Shown: in pieces, positions 58,035 through 64,000 of the stretch
Numbering within the stretch: position 1 is the stretch's first letter
Layout: each line of letters begins with the position of its first letter
Source of the DNA: Cetobacterium sp050033475
GTDB taxonomy: Bacteria; Fusobacteriota; Fusobacteriia; Fusobacteriales; Fusobacteriaceae
Direction of reading: 5' to 3'
Length of the DNA stretch: 64,000 bases
Assembly: GCF_050033475.1 (NCBI RefSeq)
Contig: NZ_CP188321.1
Span: 96,267-160,266, forward strand
Translations under genes and position numbers: made by a program
The notes under the pieces: generated by a model
Told to the model about the DNA's origin: nothing
What the model saw: only the letters and a program-made list of their open reading frames with translations
Database searches by the model: none

Positions 58035-58731
58035 TAATAATTCCTCCTAAAATTTCTCCATATATTTCTTGTAGTTCTTCAATTTTTTTAGAAGAAGTTT
58101 CCCAAATAGTTTTTCCTTTTTCAGAAAGTTGCTCCTCTAAAACAGTTTCAGGAATAGGTGTAGAAAGTAATACTCCTGTATCTTTAAAAAAATCTTTTAA
58201 ATTTTTATAATATTCTATAGAAATTTTAGTTTTTCTAAAAAGATTAGGTACTATTTGAGTAATCTTTTTACCTTCAGCTTTTTCTAGTAAACGAGTTATT
58301 CCAGCAGTACTTAATTTATCTAATTTTATAGGAACTATAATTTCATCAGTTATTTCTAAAATAATTTCATTTAAAGTATTAAAAACAGGTGCACAATCAA
58401 CGATAATATAATCATATTTTTCTTTTAAATTTTTAAAAGTAGACAAAATTTTAGTTTTTAAATTGATTCCAAAGATATCTGTTTCAATGGGATAGTAATC
58501 AAGATTTTCTCTGATAGTAATTCTAACATCTTCATTAGATTGAATAAATGCTTTAAAACCTTTATTACTTTCAAACCAACCACCTAATAATATAAGACTA
58601 TCATTCTGAGAATCGGAAGTAATTAAAGCAACTTTATAATTTAACATTGCTAAACCGTGTGCGATATTTTTAGATAAGGTAGATTTTCCAACTCCACCTT
58701 TGTTATTTTTTATAGTAATTATTTTTCCCAA
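58027..58731 (-). CDS. parA: ParA/Soj family partition ATPase
   Basis: 234 residues. Deviant Walker A K-G-G-V-G-K-S-T at 11-18, V-A-L-I-T-S-D-S-Q-N (A' region), and Y-D-Y-I-I-V-D-C-A-P-V-F (Walker B) near 106. Small ParA without an N-terminal helix-turn-helix (type Ib-like). Starts with TTG, supported by AGGAGG six bases before it. Forms an operon with the DUF3102-like gene; promoter at 58768-58796. It would segregate the replicon that carries the adjacent rep and iterons. Confidence 0.9.
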   Translation of the reverse strand: MGKIITIKNNKGGVGKSTLSKNIAHGLAMLNYKVALITSDSQNDSLILLGGWFESNKGFKAFIQSNEDVRITIRENLDYYPIETDIFGINLKTKILSTFKNLKEKYDYIIVDCAPVFNTLNEIILEITDEIIVPIKLDKLSTAGITRLLEKAEGKKITQIVPNLFRKTKISIEYYKNLKDFFKDTGVLLSTPIPETVLEEQLSEKGKTIWETSSKKIEELQEIYGEILGGIING

Positions 58732-58767
58732 ATTTAGCCTCCTTTTTAGAGTTAACCTTTAGTATAG

Positions 58768-58796
58768 AGTATAAAATAGAATAAAAAAATAATCAA
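58768..58796 (-). promoter_or_regulatory. parA promoter
   Basis: On the minus strand TTGATT (58791-58796), 17-base spacer, TATACT (58768-58773), about 37 bases before the TTG start. Confidence 0.7.
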
Positions 58797-58803
58797 ATAA
58801 AAA

Positions 58804-58832
58804 TTATATTACGACAATTTGTCGTAATATAA
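58804..58832. promoter_or_regulatory. 29-bp palindrome upstream of parA (candidate centromere/operator)
   Basis: TTATATTACGACAA, one base, then its exact complement: 14-bp perfect arms. It lies just upstream of the parA -35 element. Position suggests a parS-like centromere or an operator for the parA operon. It is not followed by a T run, and a separate terminator lies beside it. Confidence 0.65.
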
Positions 58833-58860
58833 AAAACGCTCCTTTTTATTAAGAGCGTAT
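58831..58860 (-). terminator. Terminator of the small exported-protein gene
   Basis: ACGCTC/GAGCGT stem with six A on the plus strand, i.e. U tract on the minus transcript. Confidence 0.8.
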
Positions 58861-58866
58861 TTTTAT

Positions 58867-59244
58867 CTATTTTTTATCTTCTTTTATTTTAGGATTTTCC
58901 CATTGGTCTATAGAAGATTTTAAATCATCTAGATTAGAGGAAACTAATTCTAAAAGAGAGTTATCTTTTAATAATTTAATTGCAATAAATTTTTCTCTAT
59001 TTTCTTGATATCCAATTATAAACTCATGAAGATGTTCTTTATTATTTAATAGATTTTCTTCATTAGAATATAAAGTATTAATATATTCTAAATTTTGTGA
59101 AGTATATTTGATACCAGATGCTTCTAAATCGGAATTATTATAAACTGTTAAATTAATTTTTCCAACAGGAGATTTTGTAACTTCTTTCCATTCTCCAAAA
59201 GTAATTGAAGATATTAGACAGAATAAAATAAAGATGTTTTTCAT
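58867..59244 (-). CDS. Small exported protein, unrecognised
   Basis: 125 residues with a signal peptide (first 17 residues, cleavage near T-F-G-E). The mature part is soluble and acidic: S-P-V-G-K-I-N-L-T-V-Y-N-N-S-D near 26-40 and a C-terminal D-D-L-K-S-S-I-D-Q-W. No family recognised. It lies 24 bases downstream of the ROK gene on the same strand and may be co-transcribed. Confidence 0.6.
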   Translation of the reverse strand: MKNIFILFCLISSITFGEWKEVTKSPVGKINLTVYNNSDLEASGIKYTSQNLEYINTLYSNEENLLNNKEHLHEFIIGYQENREKFIAIKLLKDNSLLELVSSNLDDLKSSIDQWENPKIKEDKK

Positions 59245-59268
59245 AGTATTCTCCTTAATACTTTAATT

Positions 59269-60297
59269 TTATAAAAAATATTCTTTTAAAGGTAAAAATG
59301 CAGCTCCAATTAAAGGAGAATCTTCGATAGTTTCAGAAAATTCTAAATTTTTAAAAGGAAGATATTCTTCTAACTCTTTAGAGTATTTAGCTATAGATCC
59401 ACCAATAATTATTTTTTCAACATCAGAAAAAATTTGAATATTATTAACAACATGTGATAAATATTCTATATATTTATAAAAAATTTCTGTACCATATTTA
59501 GAATTTAATATTTTTTCACCAAAAAGTTCGTGATAATCAGAAATTTTTTCTCCAGTTTGATATTCATATTCTTTTATTAATGAATTATTAGAAATATCAG
59601 GAGAAATAGCTTGTGCAAATTTTCCATTTCCTAAAGGTTTACCTTCAATAACTAAAGCTACTTCGACATCGTGAATATCATTTCCAATATTCAGAAATGC
59701 AAAATTTTTATCACTAGATTTTGTATATTCACAAATAGCACCTGTTTTAGCGATTCTATCTGTATGAACTTTAACTTTTAAATTTTTTTCAATTTCTTTT
59801 TTTAAATTTTCAATCAATATATTATAAGTTGAATTCTTAAGTTTAATAGCAGAAGTTGATAAACCAACTCCTTTAATAAGGTCTTTAAATTCAAAATTAT
59901 TAATAAATGAAATTATTTCTTTAGAAATAATTTGAAAATTTTGATCTGTAAATTGAATATTTTTAAGTATTGTTTTTTTAATTTCATATCCATTAAGATT
60001 TACAATCAAAAGTTTGATTCCTGTTGTCTCAATTAAAATTCCTACAGAATAAAAAGCATTTGCATTATAAGAATAGATCGTGGACTTTCGGCCAAGTCCT
60101 CCTTCTGTATATCCAATTTCAGTAACCAAATTTTCATCTAAAAAATCATCAATAATTTTTGAAACTGTTGGTATAGATAGATTTAATCCTAAAGAAATAT
60201 CTAATTTAGTAAATGTTTGAATTTTTGAGATAAACTTAAACAAATTATACTTATTCTTTAGTTTTTCTCTTTTTTGATAAATAGTATGAGTTTCCAT
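59269..60297 (-). CDS. ROK family transcriptional regulator
   Basis: 342 residues. N-terminal winged helix (K-L-D-I-S-L-G-L-N-L-S-I-P-T-V-S-K-I-I-D-D-F, then G-L-G-R-K-S), followed by a ROK (repressor, ORF, kinase) domain that lacks a clear kinase catalytic D-x-G-G-T. F-L-N-I-G-N-D-I-H-D appears where kinases have the zinc-linked G-H-x motif, so a sugar-sensing regulator is more likely than a kinase. Start at ATG 60297 after GGGGGGAG; the frame opens further upstream without a ribosome site. Targets unknown. Confidence 0.8.
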   Translation of the reverse strand: METHTIYQKREKLKNKYNLFKFISKIQTFTKLDISLGLNLSIPTVSKIIDDFLDENLVTEIGYTEGGLGRKSTIYSYNANAFYSVGILIETTGIKLLIVNLNGYEIKKTILKNIQFTDQNFQIISKEIISFINNFEFKDLIKGVGLSTSAIKLKNSTYNILIENLKKEIEKNLKVKVHTDRIAKTGAICEYTKSSDKNFAFLNIGNDIHDVEVALVIEGKPLGNGKFAQAISPDISNNSLIKEYEYQTGEKISDYHELFGEKILNSKYGTEIFYKYIEYLSHVVNNIQIFSDVEKIIIGGSIAKYSKELEEYLPFKNLEFSETIEDSPLIGAAFLPLKEYFL

Positions 60298-60489
60298 TGC
60301 AATTCTCCCCCCTTGAATAAGAAACAAATGTTTTAGTAAAAAAAGAAAAATTCAGGTATAATATATAGAGTATATATACTGAAAGTTTACCTTAATTTCC
60401 GTATATTTACAAGAGATTTAAAAAAAATGTTTAAAAAATAGAGTTTAATTTTAAAAAATATGATATAAAGAAAAAACGGAGGAATTTAA

Positions 60490-61371
60490 TTGAAAAAAAA
60501 TCAAGTTTTAAAGGTAACAAAGGATGAAATTTTAATAGAGTTTTTATTAAAAAATTTGAATGGAAAAAGTAGAAATAATATAAAAAGCCTATTGGCATAT
60601 GGTCAGATTTTAGTAAATAAAAAAATAAAAAAACAATATAATTTTGAATTAAAAATAGGAGATGAAGTTGAAATACATTACGAAAAATCAAGAGAAACTT
60701 CTAAAAATATAGGTTTAGAAATAGTTTATGAAGATAAAGATATTATAGTTATAAATAAACCAGAAGGTTTACTCTCGATGGCAACAGAAAAGGAAAAGGC
60801 TAAAACAGCTTATAGTATATTAATGAATTATGTAAAAAATCAAAATATAAAAAATAGAATTTATATAGTTCATAGATTAGATAGGGAAACATCAGGAGTA
60901 ATGATTTATGCAAAAACAGAGAAAAGTAAAACTATTTTGCAAGAAAATTGGAATGATATGGTTAAAGAAAGAATATATGTGGCTTTAGTTGAAGGAAAAA
61001 TTCAAAAAGAAAAAGATACTATTAAATCATGGTTAAAGGATAACAAGGCATTTGTGACTTACTCAACTTTTTCAGAACAATCAGGTGGAAAGCTAGCAAT
61101 AACAAATTATGAGACATTAAAAATAGGAAAAAATTATAGCTTATTAAAAGTAAGTTTAGAAACAGGAAGAAAAAATCAAATAAGAGTTCATATGTCAGAT
61201 ATAGGTCACCCAATTGCTAATGATAAAAAATATGGAGCAAAATATAATTGTTATAATATGAAAAGATTAGGATTACATGCTCAAAGTATAACATTTATTC
61301 ATCCAATTTCTAAAGAAACAATGACATTTGAAATTGAAATACCAGATGCTTTTAATAAAGGATTAAATTAG
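60490..61371 (+). CDS. RluA-family 23S rRNA pseudouridine synthase
   Basis: 293 residues. N-terminal S4-like RNA-binding domain (about 14-65), then the RluA catalytic domain with V-H-R-L-D-R-E-T-S-G (catalytic Asp131) and Q-I-R-V-H-M and G-L-H-A-Q motifs. Converts uridine to pseudouridine in rRNA (RluC/D-like). It starts with TTG, seven bases after GGAGG. Followed 15 bases later by the NUDIX gene. Confidence 0.9.
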   Translation: MKKNQVLKVTKDEILIEFLLKNLNGKSRNNIKSLLAYGQILVNKKIKKQYNFELKIGDEVEIHYEKSRETSKNIGLEIVYEDKDIIVINKPEGLLSMATEKEKAKTAYSILMNYVKNQNIKNRIYIVHRLDRETSGVMIYAKTEKSKTILQENWNDMVKERIYVALVEGKIQKEKDTIKSWLKDNKAFVTYSTFSEQSGGKLAITNYETLKIGKNYSLLKVSLETGRKNQIRVHMSDIGHPIANDKKYGAKYNCYNMKRLGLHAQSITFIHPISKETMTFEIEIPDAFNKGLN

Positions 61372-61386
61372 TAAAAAGGAGAAAAA

Positions 61387-61896
61387 ATGCATAATACAGA
61401 TTTAAAATTTTTAAAAATAAAAAAAGAAAAACATCCTACAAGGAATGTAATATTAGAATATTTAGATAAACCAGACGCTATAGGCGCTTTAATTTTAGAT
61501 TCAGAAGAAAAATATGTATATTTGGTTAAACAATATAGACCAGGAACTCAGGATTTACTTTTAGAAATACCAGCAGGAATAATTGAAAAAGGTGAAAGCC
61601 CTCGAGAAACTTTATATAGAGAAGTTAGAGAGGAAGTAGGTTTAGAAGCAGAAGCTTATAATATATTATTTGAAAGTGAGATACCTTTAATATTATCTCC
61701 AGGATATACAACAGAAAGTTTATATGTATATATATTGAAATTAAAATCTGAAGTAGAATTTAAAGAAAAAATTTTAGATGAAGGTGAAGATTTAACAATA
61801 GAAAAAGTTTTATATTCAGATATTTTTAAAGTAACAAGAGATTTTAAAACTAATTATGCATTTTTATTATTTGAAGAACTAAGAAGAAAAAAATAA
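61387..61896 (+). CDS. NUDIX hydrolase, ADP-ribose pyrophosphatase type
   Basis: 169 residues. Complete Nudix box: G-x5-E-x7-R-E-x-x-E-E-x-G (from A-G-I-I-E-K-G-E to R-E-E-V-G-L). Preceding Q-Y-R-P-G-T and following S-P-G-Y-T-T-E belong to the ADP-ribose pyrophosphatase group. It cleaves ADP-ribose or related sugars in the cytoplasm. In operon with the pseudouridine synthase. Confidence 0.9.
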   Translation: MHNTDLKFLKIKKEKHPTRNVILEYLDKPDAIGALILDSEEKYVYLVKQYRPGTQDLLLEIPAGIIEKGESPRETLYREVREEVGLEAEAYNILFESEIPLILSPGYTTESLYVYILKLKSEVEFKEKILDEGEDLTIEKVLYSDIFKVTRDFKTNYAFLLFEELRRKK

Positions 61897-61900
61897 TTTT

Positions 61901-61942
61901 AAAAGATTTAGGCGATAAATTTTTTATCGCCTAAATTTTAAA
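61901..61942. terminator. Bidirectional terminator
   Basis: ATTTAGGCGATAAA/TTTATCGCCTAAAT perfect stem flanked by A- and T-rich runs, between convergent genes. Confidence 0.88.
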
Positions 61943-61943
61943 A

Positions 61944-62138
61944 TTATTTTAATATAAATTGATTTATTTTTTCAGAATATTCATATCCATTTCTTGAGAA
62001 AAAATCGCATAATGCTATATAATCAATTTCTTCATCATCACATAGTATTTTTATATGTGAATAATAATCTCTTAATTCCATATTAATAATACTTAGAGCT
62101 ATAGGAAATTCAATATTGAAAAGATTTTTTTTTAGCAT
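61944..62138 (-). CDS. DUF4250-like small protein
   Basis: 64 residues: P-I-A-L-S-I-I-N-M-E-L-R-D-Y-Y-S, L-C-D-D, then G-Y-E-Y-S-E-K-I-N-Q-F, which matches DUF4250 (pattern L-S-x-V-N-x-x-L-R-D, L-C-D-D, G-Y-x-Y, N-Q-F). Function unknown. AGGAGG precedes the ATG. Confidence 0.8.
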   Translation of the reverse strand: MLKKNLFNIEFPIALSIINMELRDYYSHIKILCDDEEIDYIALCDFFSRNGYEYSEKINQFILK

Positions 62139-62196
62139 AAATAACCTCCTAAATATATTTGTTTTAATTTAAGAAAATTATTTCAAAAATCCTTTT

Positions 62197-62658
62197 TTAT
62201 TGATCTTTATATTTTATTTTTTTTAGAATATTTGTATAAATTTTGAATATAGTTGATACAATTATTATACCTAAAGCCATAGCACTTGCAATAACACAAG
62301 TTTGAACAGCTTTTAAAAAAGATTCATGATACATATTTTGTATTAAGTAATACATTGTATAGTATACACCGCCACCAGGAGCTAAAGGAATTAAAGCGGC
62401 AATTAAAAGTGTAGTTACTGGAGTTTTTAAAACTCTAGCCATAATTTCAGAAAAAAGAGCAATTAGAATAGTAGCAATAAGATAATTTAGACCATCACTC
62501 CATCCATATTGAAGTCCAATTAAATAAGATAGCCAACTTAAAGCTCCTCCTATACTTGAAAATAAACTTGCTTTTCCTTTTACATTAAAAATTAAACAAA
62601 AACTATAAGTAACAAGTAATGAAAAAAATAATTGTGAAAATATAAAGGATATACTCAT
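62197..62658 (-). CDS. Threonine/serine exporter, ThrE C-terminal subunit
   Basis: 153 residues, five membrane segments, with L-I-P-L-A-P-G-G-G-V-Y-Y-T-M-Y near the middle. This is the small ThrE half (DUF3815/ThrE_2). Its start shares one base with the stop of the upstream half; together they make a complete exporter. Confidence 0.88.
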   Translation of the reverse strand: MSISFIFSQLFFSLLVTYSFCLIFNVKGKASLFSSIGGALSWLSYLIGLQYGWSDGLNYLIATILIALFSEIMARVLKTPVTTLLIAALIPLAPGGGVYYTMYYLIQNMYHESFLKAVQTCVIASAMALGIIIVSTIFKIYTNILKKIKYKDQ

Positions 62659-63425
62659 TATATTCCTCCTAATAACATTAAAACTTTTAAAGCTAGTCCA
62701 GCTCCGACAGCTAAAGATAAACCAATCATAAGTACTTCAACGGAACGAGAAATACCTGCCAGCAAATCTCCAGCTATAATATCTCTGATAGAATTAATGA
62801 AAGCAACACCAGGAACTAAAAGCATTAAAGCAGAAATAATACTAATAGAAGGATTACTAATAAATCCAATATGGAAAAAAGCATATGGAATACACGAGCA
62901 GATAATACCACTTACTATATTAGTAAAAAAACCATTTATTTCTAAATAGCTAGAAAGTTTTTCAAATAAAGCAGTTAAAGCTCCTGAAATAAATGCAGGA
63001 ATAAAATCTTTGTAGTCTCCTTTGAATAGATAAACAAAAGAACCTGCTCCTAATGAATATCCAATAAATTTTCTATAAAATTCAGTTCCTTTTTCATTAT
63101 AAATTTTTACTAACTCTTTTTGTAATCCTACAAAAGAAAAATTATTTATAGATCTTACAACATTATTTAAAAGAAAAACTTTATTTAAATTGGTACTTCT
63201 TGAAGAAATTCTTTTAACTAGAGAATAGATATCACCATTTTCATTGGTACTAGAGGCCATAATACAAGTTAAAGTAGCAAAACATTCAATTTTCAATCCA
63301 TAAAAGGCTCCAATTCTACATACGACATCTTCAACTCTATAGATTTCACCACCATTTTCTAAAACTATTTTGCCAGCCAAACAAGCAACTTTTAAGATAA
63401 ATTGATCTTTAATTTCTTTTAACAT
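62658..63425 (-). CDS. Threonine/serine exporter, ThrE N-terminal subunit
   Basis: 255 residues. About 1-120 is the cytoplasmic part (A-G-K-I-V-L-E-N-G-G-E-I-Y-R-V-E-D-V, typical of DUF1212/ThrE), followed by five membrane segments with L-V-P-G-V-A-F-I-N-S-I-R-D near 205-217. It exports threonine or serine using the proton gradient. Encoded just upstream of and coupled to the second subunit. Confidence 0.9.
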   Translation of the reverse strand: MLKEIKDQFILKVACLAGKIVLENGGEIYRVEDVVCRIGAFYGLKIECFATLTCIMASSTNENGDIYSLVKRISSRSTNLNKVFLLNNVVRSINNFSFVGLQKELVKIYNEKGTEFYRKFIGYSLGAGSFVYLFKGDYKDFIPAFISGALTALFEKLSSYLEINGFFTNIVSGIICSCIPYAFFHIGFISNPSISIISALMLLVPGVAFINSIRDIIAGDLLAGISRSVEVLMIGLSLAVGAGLALKVLMLLGGI

Positions 63426-63513
63426 TTTCTTTTACTCCTTTGACAAATTACATCATATTTTACCTTATAAATACAAAAAAAGTAAATATAAAATAAAAAA
63501 AATAAAAAATATA

Positions 63514-63542
63514 TTGACTTATAAAATAATCTATGATACTAT
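63514..63542 (+). promoter_or_regulatory. Promoter of the right tRNA cluster
   Basis: TTGACT (63514-63519), 17-base spacer, TACTAT (63537-63542). The first tRNA starts 34 bases further on. Confidence 0.7.
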
Positions 63543-63575
63543 AATTTTGTTGATGAGACAACCACAACGAAATAC

Positions 63576-63663
63576 GCCTGGGTGGCGGAATAGGTAGACG
63601 CACAGGACTTAAAATCCTGTGGTGATTTTCACCGTGCGGGTTCGATTCCCGCCCCAGGCACCA
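63576..63663 (+). tRNA. tRNA-Leu (TAA)
   Basis: Acceptor GCCTGGG/CCCAGGC, anticodon TAA, long variable arm, encoded CCA. Confidence 0.95.
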
Positions 63664-63671
63664 ATACTTTT

Positions 63672-63747
<76 letters not shown>

Positions 63748-63753
63748 AGAATT

Positions 63754-63828
63754 GCCCCGTTCGTTCAGTGGTAAGGACAATAGATTTTCACTCTATAAAC
63801 AGGGGTTCGATTCCCCTACGGGGTACCA
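63754..63828 (+). tRNA. tRNA-Glu (TTC)
   Basis: Identical to the minus-strand copy at 49462-49536. Confidence 0.95.
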
Positions 63829-63831
63829 AGT

Positions 63832-63916
63832 GGTGAGATTCCCGAGCGGCCAAAGGGATCAGACTGTAAATCTGACGGCTCTGCCTTCGAAGGTTCGAAT
63901 CCTTCTCTCACCACCA
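63832..63916 (+). tRNA. tRNA-Tyr (GTA)
   Basis: Identical to the minus-strand copy at 49374-49458. Confidence 0.95.
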
Positions 63917-63923
63917 CTAATAT

Positions 63924-63999
<76 letters not shown>

Positions 64000-64000
64000 T

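Noticed and set aside
59841..59860. Further iteron copy (TAGCAGAAGTTGATAA)
   Set aside because: Only nine contiguous bases match the core and it lies in ROK coding sequence; treated as chance.

Overview
The window is AT-rich (very roughly 30% G+C by eye) and carries Gram-negative-style exported proteins and lipoproteins, amino-acid and amino-sugar fermentation genes, and gene families (split two-protein carriers next to M20 hydrolases, FMN-binding exported proteins, sodium-driven amino-acid symporters) that together suggest a Fusobacteriota genome. Cetobacterium or a close Fusobacterium relative is my best guess. No database search was possible, so the genus is inference.

Layout. 0-13 kb: end of glpK, a flavin-reductase-like protein, two MATE exporters, a PepF-type peptidase, an amidohydrolase, a divergent DprA-like protein, GltS, an exported TSCPD/FMN-binding protein pair, and a two-protein membrane carrier with an M20 peptidase. 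13-25 kb (mostly minus strand): a DAACS symporter operon with a YhdH-type reductase, PatB-type lyase and PHP phosphatase; YibE/F with a LysM-bearing 5'-nucleotidase; and a DUF3100-type carrier pair with an M20D amidohydrolase and its probable regulator. 26.3-26.6 kb: four tRNAs. 26.7-38.6 kb: a galactosamine/galactoside locus with a BadF-type kinase, AgaS, KbaY, LacC-like kinase, GntR regulator, and an oppositely oriented operon of sugar ABC importer (no ATPase), sulfatase and GH35 beta-galactosidase. 38.7-44.3 kb: an ECF vitamin-type importer, a small exported-protein/ArAE cluster and an MscS channel. 44.4-49.7 kb: a complete rRNA operon on the minus strand, preceded in the same unit by six tRNAs. 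49.8-63.4 kb: peptidase, Tpx, an NSS transporter behind a tryptophan-rich leader, NanM, an iteron-type replication origin with rep and parA modules, a ROK regulator, RNA-modification and NUDIX genes, and a split ThrE exporter. 63.6-64 kb: a second tRNA cluster on the plus strand.

Three things stand out. (1) A plasmid-type origin: five gapless 23-bp iterons, a rep gene with an inverted iteron at its promoter, and a parA operon with a 29-bp palindrome. It lies between two divergently oriented tRNA/rRNA units that share a perfect 251-bp inverted duplication. This suggests the window spans the origin of a megaplasmid or chromid carrying rRNA genes, or an integrated one. (2) The iteron core also occurs twice inside the rep coding region, encoding the same heptapeptide each time, and once at the end of nanM. 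(3) The NSS transporter is preceded by a 17-codon leader ORF with tandem Trp codons, an overlapping 12-bp hairpin and an intrinsic terminator, which looks like ribosome-mediated attenuation of a tryptophan transporter.

The metabolic genes fit an anaerobe that scavenges peptides, amino acids and host-type (possibly sulfated) glycans.
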